From an uncultured Paracoccaceae bacterium (GTDB lineage Bacteria; Pseudomonadota; Alphaproteobacteria; Rhodobacterales; Rhodobacteraceae): a stretch of 64,000 nt of DNA. The notes below the pieces were generated by a model. The model had not been told where the DNA came from, ran no database searches, and saw nothing but the letters and a program-made list of their open reading frames with translations. Shown here piece by piece: positions 20,061 through 28,628 of this stretch; the first letter of the stretch is position 1; each line of letters opens with the position of its first letter. The stretch is from contig CANMPD010000004.1 of the NCBI GenBank assembly GCA_947499635.1, forward strand, positions 168,757-232,756. Reading direction: 5' to 3'. The position numbers and the translations under genes were made by a program.

Positions 20061-22100
20061 TCAGCGCCACAGATGGGCGTAGGTGGCAAATAGCCCTTGC
20101 AACTTTGACAGGCCACGCGTGCTCCAGCGGGTCTTGATGGCTTGTGGGTCGCTCAACCGATCCACGGCGACCTCTGGTGAACAGGGCAGACCGGTGATCG
20201 GGTCAATATAGCGTGGATAATCGATCAAAGCCGCATGCGCCAACCCGAGCAAATTTGGCCGTTCACTGCGCCAATGAGGGGCTTGCAAGCGGTCTGTTGT
20301 CAGTCCCCAACCCGCATAAAACGGCAGCCCTACACAGGTGACAGGCAAACGACGCAGCAAAGCTTCGAACCCCAGCAACGACGTCATCGTCCAGACTTCG
20401 TTCACCTGCTCTAATAGGGCAATGGGGTCTGCGTGTTCAGCCACCACATCAGCCCATTCCAGTGGTCGCTTTACGGCGCCATTGCGCAGGCCTGCTTCGA
20501 CATCGGGGTGAGGCTTGTAGACGATCACAGCATCAGGGCGCGCGGCACGTACCGCTTGGAGCAGCTTGAGATTGGTGTTGATCTTACCAGCCCCAGCTTT
20601 GATCGACGCATCGTCTGCGACTTGACCGGGTACCAAAATCTTATGGCCTTTGGGAAGGTTTGGCACCTCACCACCGAGATTGTACTTAGAGAGTTCCTGT
20701 TGCACCAGGCGCATCACTAGGTTTTCGGCGCGTTTCTCTTGCGCGGGTGTCAACGTCGCGCGGGCGTTGATCAGCCCGTCTAGGTCGCTCTCGCGGGCGG
20801 GGTTATAGTAGATCCCTTGGCGGTCCAAAATCAGCGACAATGGTGGTACAAGTTCGGCGCCCAACCCTTTGGAACGTAAAAAACCATCTTCTAACCGCCA
20901 AGCCCCATCGTGGTGCTTACCCGCTTTGGAAGCCCAAACCATCCAGTTGCGCCCGCTTTTGACCGCATGTTTAGGGGTATCGACAAATCGCGTCCGTTTC
21001 GTTCCACCAAAGAATTGCTGTAAATGCGGACGCTTCCACAAACTCATTTCCGAGGCGGCCCAGCCTGCGCGATCTTCGCGCCATGCACGTGCCTGTGCCT
21101 CTAAGGCGTCAATCACCTGTTCGATTTCGCATAGGCGGTCATGATAGGGATCATACCAGGTGGGATAGTCGATCATCGCACCATAGAAAAGCTGTGCGCG
21201 TGTCAGGTGGCGGGTACGTCCAGCGGGTGGGAACTCATCCTGAGTTAACCCCCATCCGGCATAAAACGGTTGACCAAAGACACGTGGTTTATGTCCGGCC
21301 AGAATGGCTTCGAACCCCAGTTGCGACGAAACGGTATAGACGGCAATCGCACCTTCCAGCAACGCATAGGGCGAGGCGGGTTGCGTATAAAGACTGATGC
21401 GATCATTGCAATCAGAGGCGTCGAAATAACCGGGCCGAAGTCCACGCGCCGTTTCTGGGTGGGTTTTGATGACCACGCGTGCGCCGGGGTTTTCCTCTTG
21501 GGCAAAGGCCAGCATTTCGCGAAAACGTCCCTGGTCCGCACCAGGAAATGGGATCGACGCAGTAACGGCGGCATCGCCGCGCACCTGATCGATGACCAAA
21601 ACATACCCGGGATCGGGCACAGGGGTGTCAGGATGAAATGCGTTATACTTGCTGATATGCGCATCCATCAAACGGTCAATAACATTGCGTGCGCGGCGCA
21701 AGTGCGCGCTATTGTCGAAGGGTGCGGTTTTGAGCAGCGTAATCAGGTCGCTGGGCTGCGAAGGGTCAAAGTGCAGGCCGCTGCGATCCAGCAAGAGCCC
21801 CATCGGGGCATCGCCTGCGCGACCGGGCAGAACCGAGCGTAAAAACGCATCTTCGACGCGTAAAAGATCGCAATCTCGATCCTGTGCAATGTGGCGCCCA
21901 CGATGGGCGGTAGGAGAGGCCCCCCAAATGCCCACCATATCTTTGCCGCTTTTGGGCAGGCCAATACGAACATCATATCCGGCCAGATCTAAAATTCGGC
22001 GCAGACGTTTCTGTGTTAAAAAACCGCCGTTGTAGACAAATAAGTTCTGACGTGCCTCGTTGCCTGTATTTTGGCGATCAGGCCAAGCCTGGTGTTGCAT
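20061..22100 (-). CDS. kpsC: Capsule beta-Kdo transferase, two-module KpsC
   Basis: Cytoplasmic glycosyltransferase (679 aa) that builds the poly-Kdo linker on the lipid anchor of group-2-type capsules. Two homologous halves are visible. The first has RVEDAFLRS near residue 82, IKTHPE near 215, SSQLGFEAIL near 262 and FYAGWGLTQDEFP. The second repeats this as RLEDGFLRS near 395, YKPHPD near 530, TSLLGFEALL near 580 and FYAGWGLTTDR. The duplicated architecture is normal for KpsC. It lies 6 bp after the export-lipoprotein gene and is the last gene of the kps block. Confidence 0.92.
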   Translation of the reverse strand: MQHQAWPDRQNTGNEARQNLFVYNGGFLTQKRLRRILDLAGYDVRIGLPKSGKDMVGIWGASPTAHRGRHIAQDRDCDLLRVEDAFLRSVLPGRAGDAPMGLLLDRSGLHFDPSQPSDLITLLKTAPFDNSAHLRRARNVIDRLMDAHISKYNAFHPDTPVPDPGYVLVIDQVRGDAAVTASIPFPGADQGRFREMLAFAQEENPGARVVIKTHPETARGLRPGYFDASDCNDRISLYTQPASPYALLEGAIAVYTVSSQLGFEAILAGHKPRVFGQPFYAGWGLTQDEFPPAGRTRHLTRAQLFYGAMIDYPTWYDPYHDRLCEIEQVIDALEAQARAWREDRAGWAASEMSLWKRPHLQQFFGGTKRTRFVDTPKHAVKSGRNWMVWASKAGKHHDGAWRLEDGFLRSKGLGAELVPPLSLILDRQGIYYNPARESDLDGLINARATLTPAQEKRAENLVMRLVQQELSKYNLGGEVPNLPKGHKILVPGQVADDASIKAGAGKINTNLKLLQAVRAARPDAVIVYKPHPDVEAGLRNGAVKRPLEWADVVAEHADPIALLEQVNEVWTMTSLLGFEALLRRLPVTCVGLPFYAGWGLTTDRLQAPHWRSERPNLLGLAHAALIDYPRYIDPITGLPCSPEVAVDRLSDPQAIKTRWSTRGLSKLQGLFATYAHLWR

Positions 22101-22106
22101 AGTAAT

Positions 22107-23255
22107 TTAACCACCAAACAGCGTATCGGCGCTACCGGACACTTGGGTCGCTGGACTGATCAATAGGGTGAGTGTTTTGGTCCATTGTGAATAAGGCGCT
22201 TCGGTCACATAGAGCGTGTCACCGTCACGGATCACGAAATCACGGGCTGTGAACAAGCCATTAGGCTGTGTTAAATCAAGAAGATAGACCATACGCTGCG
22301 CGCCGATCAGGTCATCGCGGCCCAAAACTTGATTGGAAATTTCCGAGACTTCGTTGCGGAAGATGAAAACGCCGGTTGGATCCGAAGACGTCGAAATCAA
22401 TCCACCCACCTGCGCAATTGCTTCGAGCGCCGAGAGAGTTTGAGTTTCAAAGCTGACACGTGATTGGCTGGAGGTGGCGCCAAGTGCGGTAAAGCTGCGG
22501 GTATCGCCCTCTACCAGAATCTTGTCTCCGCCCCGCAGGGCAATGTCCAAATTCGGGTCTGCGAACAGATCTTGGAACCAGACAGTGCTGCGCTCTTGGC
22601 CGCGAATGACGCTGACCTTGGCGATACTGGGTTCAATCGTCAGACCGCCAGCTGTTGACAGCATTGACGTCAATGTACGGGTTGGGCGTTCGATGGGATA
22701 GACACCCTGTGCGCCGATTGCACCGCTGAGACTTACGGTGGCGCCATCACCGGCCAAACGGCGAACTTGAACCTGCGGGTCTGGTGTCTGATCTTCAAGC
22801 TTGGCGGTGATTGCACGGCGCAGTTGGCTGGGGGTGTTGCCAGAGGCACGTAAACGTCCGGCGTAGGGGACGAAAATATAACCCGCACTGTCGACCTGAA
22901 CCTCTTCTAGCGTGGTGGCATTTCCGGTGGCTCCTGACAGCAACCCATCGTCGACGTTTTCCCAAATGGTCAGACCCAAGACATCGCCGGGGCGAATGGT
23001 GTCAGAGGTCAGGACCGAAGCGGATAACAACGATTCGGAAAAGCCCAGTGCCGGTGCGACAGCAGTCGCCCGTGCGACACGGTCATCTACAGATACGATA
23101 AAGGCATCCCCTTCGCGTTCAACAGAGCCCGCAAAGATATCACGTTTGTTTGGACCAATCTTGGGCAGGCCACAGGCAGCCACAAATGCAACCAGAGCCA
23201 GTGCAGCCACTGGCGCGGTTGCAGGGACTGCCCATTTCTTTTGAATGGGTTTCAC
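22107..23255 (-). CDS. Wza/KpsD-like polysaccharide export lipoprotein
   Basis: Outer-membrane polysaccharide export protein (382 aa). A lipoprotein signal with lipobox VAAC places the lipidated cysteine at residue 28. The poly-export domain starts at DTIRPGDVLGLTIWE near 85. It is followed by SLBB-type segments (VSLSGAIGAQGVYPI near 172 and a second near 265), and the C-terminus ends with FVIRDGDTLYVTEAP before a terminal helix. It probably forms the translocon for the polymer anchored by KpsC/KpsS. It is transcribed with kpsC, with a 96-bp gap to kpsS upstream that may hold a secondary promoter. Confidence 0.9.
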   Translation of the reverse strand: MKPIQKKWAVPATAPVAALALVAFVAACGLPKIGPNKRDIFAGSVEREGDAFIVSVDDRVARATAVAPALGFSESLLSASVLTSDTIRPGDVLGLTIWENVDDGLLSGATGNATTLEEVQVDSAGYIFVPYAGRLRASGNTPSQLRRAITAKLEDQTPDPQVQVRRLAGDGATVSLSGAIGAQGVYPIERPTRTLTSMLSTAGGLTIEPSIAKVSVIRGQERSTVWFQDLFADPNLDIALRGGDKILVEGDTRSFTALGATSSQSRVSFETQTLSALEAIAQVGGLISTSSDPTGVFIFRNEVSEISNQVLGRDDLIGAQRMVYLLDLTQPNGLFTARDFVIRDGDTLYVTEAPYSQWTKTLTLLISPATQVSGSADTLFGG

Positions 23256-23351
23256 TGCACGGTCTCCTCGACCTATTTTTATTTTGCCTCAATTTTTACG
23301 TGTAAAATACACGAGACAAAGTAAAAAATCTAGCACCGTCTCACTCTAAAC

Positions 23352-24668
23352 CTATGTCACGGCACGCAAGTGTTGCCGAGGGGCAGCGGTTCCGCTGGTA
23401 AAGGCCATGTAAGGATCATCAGGCGCCAGCATCATATCGACCACTTGTCGTAACACTTGGCGACGCCCCGTTTTGGAATAAAAGCCGCCAGGAAGTTGCG
23501 ACGTTTCCAGTAAAAAGCGGCGATACTGTTTATAGGCGCGCGCATCGGGGCGGTCTGGGTTGGCAAAGAAATCTGCCAGCGCCTGTGTCGACACAAATTC
23601 TGGTTTGTCGTAAACGGCTTTGCCAAAAATCTTGATCGGCAAGCCACGCCACAGGACCTGTTGTGCCGCGGTGGAATTCACAGTCACCGCTGTTCGTGCT
23701 TCGTTTAACAGCTGTGCCAGTTTGCCGCCTCGCACAAAGTGGATGCGATCAGACACGTCGAATTCTTTGGCAAGGCGTCGAATGTTGCGCCGAACTGGGG
23801 TGCGCCCATCTTCGAGGGGGTGGGCTTTGAACACCAAGTGATGATGGCGAGGGGCACCTTTGGCGAATTCGGCAATAACCTCCCGCAGGAAGTCGCGCAT
23901 TTCATTAAACGGGGAATGTGCTTGAAACGCGCTGTCGTGTTCTAGTTGCAGGAGGGCCAGATGATAGGGAAAGCCACCGTTGCGGATGCGGGCAGTCTCT
24001 CCGGCACGTTCTAATGCGTGTAATGGCATTAGGCATAGGCGTTTGAAATATAACTTAAATTCAGATGATACAGTGAGGCTGCGGTGAGGCTTGAAATTGC
24101 GGTACCGCCGGTTCGCAAACATAACAAACCAGTGGTAGAGCGCGCCATAGATCACATGTTTGCGGGTGTCGCCCCAACGTGCAGGCGGCAGGGGAGCCTC
24201 CAGTTCGCTACGTGCAAGTGCCGCCTCCATATCGTCGACGGACATGTCCATCAAACGCGAGTGTCCGTTTGCGCCGTCACGTTCATAAGTGACCCAGTAG
24301 GGCCGCAGATATCCCTCTTCAAAGATATGCACAGTGACGCCGCGTGCTTTGGCAATCTCAACCGCGCGAGCATGAATAGGGCGTGTGTCACCGTAAAGAA
24401 CAATATCGGTCACGGCATGGGCATCGCACAGGTCGAAGAAATGTTCGGGCCAATTGCTTAGCGTGTCATGATAGGGGATGTAACTTGATTTTTTCGGCCA
24501 AAACGCCTGATCGCCGGCGTTAAATCCGACACGATGTACTGTCGCCCCAGCTGATTTGAGCATCGCCCCAAGCGCAGCGAAAAACGGCCCGTGCGGCCCT
24601 TGCAGAAACAGGAAGCTGCGTTGGCTGTGGTCTGTCAGCAGTTTGGCTTTGTGCGGTTCGGCCAGCAT
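23352..24668 (-). CDS. kpsS: Capsule polysaccharide Kdo transferase KpsS
   Basis: Adds the first Kdo to phosphatidylglycerol in capsule anchor synthesis, acting before KpsC (438 aa). Family features are FLFLQGPHGPFF near residue 20, EEGYLRPYWVTYE near 135, FPYHLALLQLEHDS near 247, VFKAHPLEDG near 292 and NSTAAQQVLWRGLP near 340. I chose the ATG at 24668; a TTG at 24683 is possible. A full CtrA-type box lies 48 bp upstream. The gene is divergent from ribE. Confidence 0.9.
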   Translation of the reverse strand: MLAEPHKAKLLTDHSQRSFLFLQGPHGPFFAALGAMLKSAGATVHRVGFNAGDQAFWPKKSSYIPYHDTLSNWPEHFFDLCDAHAVTDIVLYGDTRPIHARAVEIAKARGVTVHIFEEGYLRPYWVTYERDGANGHSRLMDMSVDDMEAALARSELEAPLPPARWGDTRKHVIYGALYHWFVMFANRRYRNFKPHRSLTVSSEFKLYFKRLCLMPLHALERAGETARIRNGGFPYHLALLQLEHDSAFQAHSPFNEMRDFLREVIAEFAKGAPRHHHLVFKAHPLEDGRTPVRRNIRRLAKEFDVSDRIHFVRGGKLAQLLNEARTAVTVNSTAAQQVLWRGLPIKIFGKAVYDKPEFVSTQALADFFANPDRPDARAYKQYRRFLLETSQLPGGFYSKTGRRQVLRQVVDMMLAPDDPYMAFTSGTAAPRQHLRAVT

Positions 24669-24715
24669 TATACTTGGTCTCAATCAGTTCAATGATGGGA
24701 TAATCGTCATTGCGG

Positions 24716-24730
24716 TTAATGAAATATTAA
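24716..24730 (-). promoter_or_regulatory. Full CtrA-type box before kpsS
   Basis: TTAATGAAATATTAA is a perfect TTAA-N7-TTAA site, 48 bp upstream of the kpsS start and 168 bp upstream of ribE on the other strand. The short distance to kpsS suggests control of capsule genes; that is inference. Confidence 0.5.
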
Positions 24731-24897
24731 TTTTAGCTAGGGCTTGGCTAAGGTCATACTAGGGCAAAACTGTGACTTATCTCTTAGCGAGATTTGATAT
24801 TCAGGCAAAGTTAGATCTGTGGTGGCTTGAGTATAAAGGTGTAAATCGCTAGCTCTGGCGCAAAGACTGACCAGTTACGCGCAAGAAAGGACCGGAT

Positions 24898-25485
24898 ATG
24901 TTCACAGGGATCATCACCGACGTTGGACGCATCATTAAGCTCGATCAAGAGGGCGATCTGCGTGCGCGGATCCAGACCGGATATGATACGCAGGGCGTTG
25001 ATATGGGCGCGTCGATTGCTTCGGATGGGGTGTGCCTGACCGTCGTCGATCTGGGAAGTGATTGGTACGAGGTGCAGATCTCGGCTGAAACCGTGTCTAA
25101 AACCAATTTGGATCTTTGGGGCGTAGGGCGACGTGTCAACCTGGAGCGCGCCCTTAAGGTCGGGGACGAGCTGGGCGGCCATATCGTGTCAGGGCATGTG
25201 GATGGTGTCGCGGAAGTGGTGGGTATCACCGAAGAGGGCGACAGCACGCGCGTTACCCTGCGTGCTCCTGCGGATCTGGCACGCTTTATCGCCCCAAAGG
25301 GATCAGTCGCGTTGAATGGAACTTCGTTGACCGTGAACGAGGTGGATGGTTGTGATTTTGGCATCAACTTTATCCCTCACACCAAAGAGGTGACCACATG
25401 GGGGGATGTGAAGACAGGGGACCGTATCAACCTCGAAATTGATACATTGGCCCGCTATGTCGCCCGCTTGTCAGAGATGAGCTGA
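24898..25485 (+). CDS. ribE: Riboflavin synthase alpha subunit
   Basis: Dismutates two 6,7-dimethyl-8-ribityllumazine molecules to riboflavin (195 aa). Two lumazine-binding repeats are visible: MFTGIITDVGRI to about residue 95, and LGGHIVSGHVDGVAEV onwards. The ATG follows AGAAAGGA closely. No FMN riboswitch is visible upstream, so expression may be constitutive or coupled to the following rib genes. Confidence 0.96.
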   Translation: MFTGIITDVGRIIKLDQEGDLRARIQTGYDTQGVDMGASIASDGVCLTVVDLGSDWYEVQISAETVSKTNLDLWGVGRRVNLERALKVGDELGGHIVSGHVDGVAEVVGITEEGDSTRVTLRAPADLARFIAPKGSVALNGTSLTVNEVDGCDFGINFIPHTKEVTTWGDVKTGDRINLEIDTLARYVARLSEMS

Positions 25486-25697
25486 GGCCGTTTGTTTGCG
25501 TTGACGCAGACGTGTGATTCTCTGCAAGCGTGTCACGCAGGGGCGCAATCGATAAGAATGGCGTAAAACACTCATTGAAATGCCGCTTAGGGGGGTAGCA
25601 TTCACCCCTCATAGGGGATATTTCGCACCCAACCGATACGCGGGGGTGGCCGGTTTTTAAGCTTGCTGTGCCCCACATTCAAAAGGCTGCGCCTAAA

Positions 25698-26822
25698 ATG
25701 AGCTTTGCAACGCCCGGTCCCGTTGAGACCGAATTGAAAGATGCCATTAGTCCGATCGAGGATATCATCGCCGAGGCCCGCGCGGGTCGGATGTATATTC
25801 TGGTGGATCACGAAGACCGCGAGAATGAGGGTGATTTTGTCATTCCCGCAGAATTTGCTGATGCGGCAGCGATCAATTTTATGGCCACTTATGGGCGTGG
25901 GTTGATATGTTTGCCGATGACTGCGGAACGTGTGGATGCATTGGAACTGCCGATGATGGCAGTGAACAATTCGTCGCGTCACGAGACAGCCTTTACCGTA
26001 TCGATCGAAGCGCGCGAAGGGGTTTCAACAGGGATTTCCGCAGAAGACCGTGCATTGACCATCGCGACCGCGATCAATGAACAAAACACCATGGCGCATA
26101 TTGCGACGCCGGGGCATGTGTTCCCGCTGCGCGCAAAACGAGGCGGTGTTTTGGTGCGCGCCGGCCACACAGAGGCGGCCGTGGATATTTCGCGTTTGGC
26201 AGGGCTAAACCCCGCGGGTGTGATTTGCGAGATCATGAAAGAAGACGGCACTATGGCCCGTCTGCCGGACTTGGTACAGGTTGCCAAGGATCACGGCCTG
26301 AAAATCGGCACGATTTCCGACCTGATCGCCTATCGCACGAAAAATGATAATCTGGTGGTTGAAACCAGCCGCTCGACGGTCACCTCTGAATATGGCGGTG
26401 ATTGGGATATGCGGATATTTACCGATAAAACCCATGATGTTGAGCATGTCGTGCTGATCAAAGGGGACATCACCACGCCTGAACCTGTTTTGGTGCGCAC
26501 CCATGCGCTGCACGAAGCATCGGATATCTTGGGGCTTGGGCCTAAAACCGTCAACGAACTGCCCACTGCGATGCGTAAAATCGCGGATGAGGGGCGCGGT
26601 GCTGTTTGCCTGTTCCGTCAGCCACGCAATGCATTATATGCTGGCGAAGACGAGGGGCCGCGTACGATCAAGCAAACAGGTTTGGGGGCACAAATGTTGA
26701 ATAAACTCGGCGTGAACGAGCTGATTTTGCTGACAGATTCCCCAGCTACCAAATATGTCGGCCTGGATGCTTATGGGCTGACGATTGTGGGAACCCGTCC
26801 CATTTTGTCTGATCAATCTTAG
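25698..26822 (+). CDS. ribB: RibBX: DHBP synthase with degenerate GTP cyclohydrolase II domain
   Basis: The N-terminal domain is a full 3,4-dihydroxy-2-butanone-4-phosphate synthase, with DHEDRENEGD near residue 40, HIATPGHVFPLRAKRGGVL and GHTEAAVDI. The C-terminal half has the RibA fold (GLGAQMLNKLGV, YGLTIVGTRPI) but lacks the zinc-binding RCDCG cysteine cluster and the surrounding GDVFGS motif. It should not act as GTP cyclohydrolase II. This matches the RibBX variant known in Proteobacteria. The start is uncertain: ATG 25698 with AAAAGG eleven bases before, or GTG 25668. Confidence 0.92.
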   Translation: MSFATPGPVETELKDAISPIEDIIAEARAGRMYILVDHEDRENEGDFVIPAEFADAAAINFMATYGRGLICLPMTAERVDALELPMMAVNNSSRHETAFTVSIEAREGVSTGISAEDRALTIATAINEQNTMAHIATPGHVFPLRAKRGGVLVRAGHTEAAVDISRLAGLNPAGVICEIMKEDGTMARLPDLVQVAKDHGLKIGTISDLIAYRTKNDNLVVETSRSTVTSEYGGDWDMRIFTDKTHDVEHVVLIKGDITTPEPVLVRTHALHEASDILGLGPKTVNELPTAMRKIADEGRGAVCLFRQPRNALYAGEDEGPRTIKQTGLGAQMLNKLGVNELILLTDSPATKYVGLDAYGLTIVGTRPILSDQS

Positions 26823-26834
26823 GAGTGTTGCACT

Positions 26835-27398
26835 ATGGCTGGACATGAATCCCACTACATTATGCCGCGTGCATCCTTTGACGCACCCGTCAAGATTTTG
26901 ATTGTGGTCTCTCCTTACTACAAGGATATCGCGGACAATATGGTCTCTGGCGCCATAGCCGAGATCGAAGCGTCTGGCGGGACTTATGATTTGATCCAAG
27001 TGCCCGGTGCATTGGAAATTCCGACGGCGATTGCTATTGCAGATCGCGCCAGCAATTTTGACGGCTATGTCGCGCTGGGCTGTGTGATCCGTGGCGAGAC
27101 GACGCATTATGACACCGTCTGTAATGACAGCTCGCGGGCGATCCAGTTGATGGGCCTGCAAGGCTTGTGCATTGGGAATGCAATTCTGACCGTTGAAAAT
27201 CGCGCCCAAGCTGAGGTGAGAGCCGATCCAGCTGACCAAAATAAAGGTGGCGGTGCGGCGGCGGCGGCCTTGCATCTTGTCGCACTGGCGCGTAAATGGG
27301 GCGCCCAGACCAAAGGAGTTGGCTTTAAGGCCCCCTCCGAGGCGATAAAAATTGCCGCGGCAGATTCTGGCGCAGATAATGGATCCAGCACAGTATGA
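26835..27398 (+). CDS. ribH: 6,7-dimethyl-8-ribityllumazine synthase
   Basis: Condenses the RibB product with the ribityl-pyrimidine to form lumazine (187 aa). The active-site segment GCVIRGETTHYDTVC near residue 80 and VPGALEIPTAI near 55 are diagnostic. The C-terminal KGGGAAAAALHLVAL has a small Lys/Gly/Ala-rich stretch and a tail longer than usual. It lies 12 bp after ribBX and overlaps nusB by 4 bp. Confidence 0.96.
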   Translation: MAGHESHYIMPRASFDAPVKILIVVSPYYKDIADNMVSGAIAEIEASGGTYDLIQVPGALEIPTAIAIADRASNFDGYVALGCVIRGETTHYDTVCNDSSRAIQLMGLQGLCIGNAILTVENRAQAEVRADPADQNKGGGAAAAALHLVALARKWGAQTKGVGFKAPSEAIKIAAADSGADNGSSTV

Positions 27399-27889
27399 CC
27401 CAAGGTAATAGCCCCAAAGCGGCACCCAAGGCGGTGAACGCAAAAACGCAAGCCCGCTCTGCGGCGCGACTCTATGCGGTACAGGCTTTGTTTCAGATGG
27501 AACAAAGCGATGTGAACTTTGACAAGGTTATCGCCGAGTTCGAAGAGCACCGGTTTGGGGCCACTTACGAAGAGGGCGAGTTTGCCGAAGGCGACACCAA
27601 GTTGTTCCGTATGATGGTGCGCGAAGCCGTGAACAATCAGGCGAAGATCGACCAAGCGACCGACCGGGCCCTGGTGGCAAAGTGGCCGATTGCACGAATC
27701 GACCCAACCCTGCGTGCTTTGTTTCGGGCTTCAGCCGCTGAAATGACCGAATCGAAGACTCCGATTAAGGTCGTGATCAATGAATTCGTCGATGTCGCCC
27801 GCGCATTTTTCCCTGAAGGCCGCGAAGCAAGCTTTGTAAATGCGGTTTTGGACCATATGGCCCGCGAATTGCGCCCCGAAGCGTTTTGA
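27395..27889 (+). CDS. nusB: Transcription antitermination factor NusB
   Basis: All-helical RNA-binding factor (164 aa) of rRNA antitermination. SAARLYAVQALFQMEQS near residue 25 is the N-terminal signature, and FRASAAEM...KVVINEFVDVARAFFPEGREASFVNAVLD contains the conserved C-terminal motifs. The ATGA overlap with ribH is the standard alphaproteobacterial ribH-nusB coupling. Confidence 0.96.
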   Translation: MTQGNSPKAAPKAVNAKTQARSAARLYAVQALFQMEQSDVNFDKVIAEFEEHRFGATYEEGEFAEGDTKLFRMMVREAVNNQAKIDQATDRALVAKWPIARIDPTLRALFRASAAEMTESKTPIKVVINEFVDVARAFFPEGREASFVNAVLDHMARELRPEAF

Positions 27890-28019
27890 GTGATTTTTAC
27901 GAATAAACGTAACGGAATGTTATCGCTAAAATAGACGTAATTTCGTTACATCCTCTGGACCTTTGCACTGTGTGTGCCTAAGTTTATTAGGCTACTCGCG
28001 GCGCATATCGGAGGACTCT

Positions 28020-28319
28020 ATGCCCGACTTTAAGAAGCTCTCTTTTCGCAGTACCCTTTGGGGATTTGGGATTTCTGCAATCTTAGTTTCTGTTCTCTTA
28101 TGGTTTGAAATGCTCTCGGTGTCTCACCTTGGTTTTGTAACCCTGTGGTTTGTGTTGGGCGTTATCTTTGGCCGCATGCAATATGCTTTGGTGACTTTGC
28201 AAAGTCATGACGATGATGACGATGAGCCGCGTGGTGGTACACCGGTGGGACGTATGACCCACGAATTGCGCGTGATCCCAATCCCTGTTGAGCGTGATAA
28301 CCGGCGGCCACGTCGTTAA
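28020..28319 (+). CDS. Small two-segment inner-membrane protein
   Basis: Not a family I can name. The 99-aa product starts MPDFKKLSFRS with a GGAGGA ribosome site upstream. Two hydrophobic segments (about residues 15-31 and 38-55) are followed by an acidic DDDDDE run and an arginine-rich C-terminus, RDNRRPRR. The topology is a helical hairpin with a charged cytoplasmic tail. A strong terminator follows, so it ends the transcription unit. Confidence 0.65.
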   Translation: MPDFKKLSFRSTLWGFGISAILVSVLLWFEMLSVSHLGFVTLWFVLGVIFGRMQYALVTLQSHDDDDDEPRGGTPVGRMTHELRVIPIPVERDNRRPRR

Positions 28320-28344
28320 ACGATCCCCAAAGCGCATCAATCAG

Positions 28345-28368
28345 AACCACGCCTAAGGCGTGGTTTTT
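28345..28368 (+). terminator. Rho-independent terminator
   Basis: ACCACGCC-TAA-GGCGTGGT is a perfect 8-bp stem followed by TTTTTGT, 26 bp after the small membrane protein gene. Confidence 0.9.
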
Positions 28369-28409
28369 GTGTTTTAAGGACACGCATGAATTACGGACTG
28401 GGTTACGGA

Positions 28410-28600
28410 CATAGGGGAAGTGGCGGGACCACCAGACAACCGTTTCGCTTTGATTCCCGAGGACCTGTATGTACAGGTGGGTGCCAGATAACGAGGCCAG
28501 GACCAAGACAGAGCCAGCTCCCTCGGATTTGCTTAAGGCCACTGGAATGCTGCGTGTGACGAGAAGGGCAGAGCCCGCCACTGACCTATCTAGGCTGCGG
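28410..28600 (+). ncRNA. Candidate 6S-like RNA
   Basis: A region without a convincing gene that can fold as a long rod closed by a perfect 9-bp helix: AGTGGCGGG (28419-28427) with CCCGCCACT (28574-28582). Inside, CCGAGG (about 28454-28459) pairs with CCTCGG (about 28523-28528), followed by a TTTGCTTAAGGCC stretch like the 3' side of a 6S central bubble. ACCTG-TATGTA-CAGGT forms an inner hairpin. Length (about 165-190 nt), the rod shape and its position just after a strong terminator fit 6S RNA (ssrS). I could not run a covariance model, so both strand and identity are provisional. Confidence 0.4.
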
Positions 28601-28628
28601 ACGGGCATGTGGCAAGGGGTGCCGGCGG

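Noticed and set aside
25486..25697. Possible FMN riboswitch before ribBX
   Set aside because: The region has G- and C-runs that can pair, but none of the conserved FMN-element blocks (AGGGTTC, CCGGCGGT) can be found.
28380..28620. tmRNA or RNase P RNA at this structured region
   Set aside because: No tRNA-like 3' end, no tag-peptide frame, and none of the conserved RNase P core sequences on either strand.
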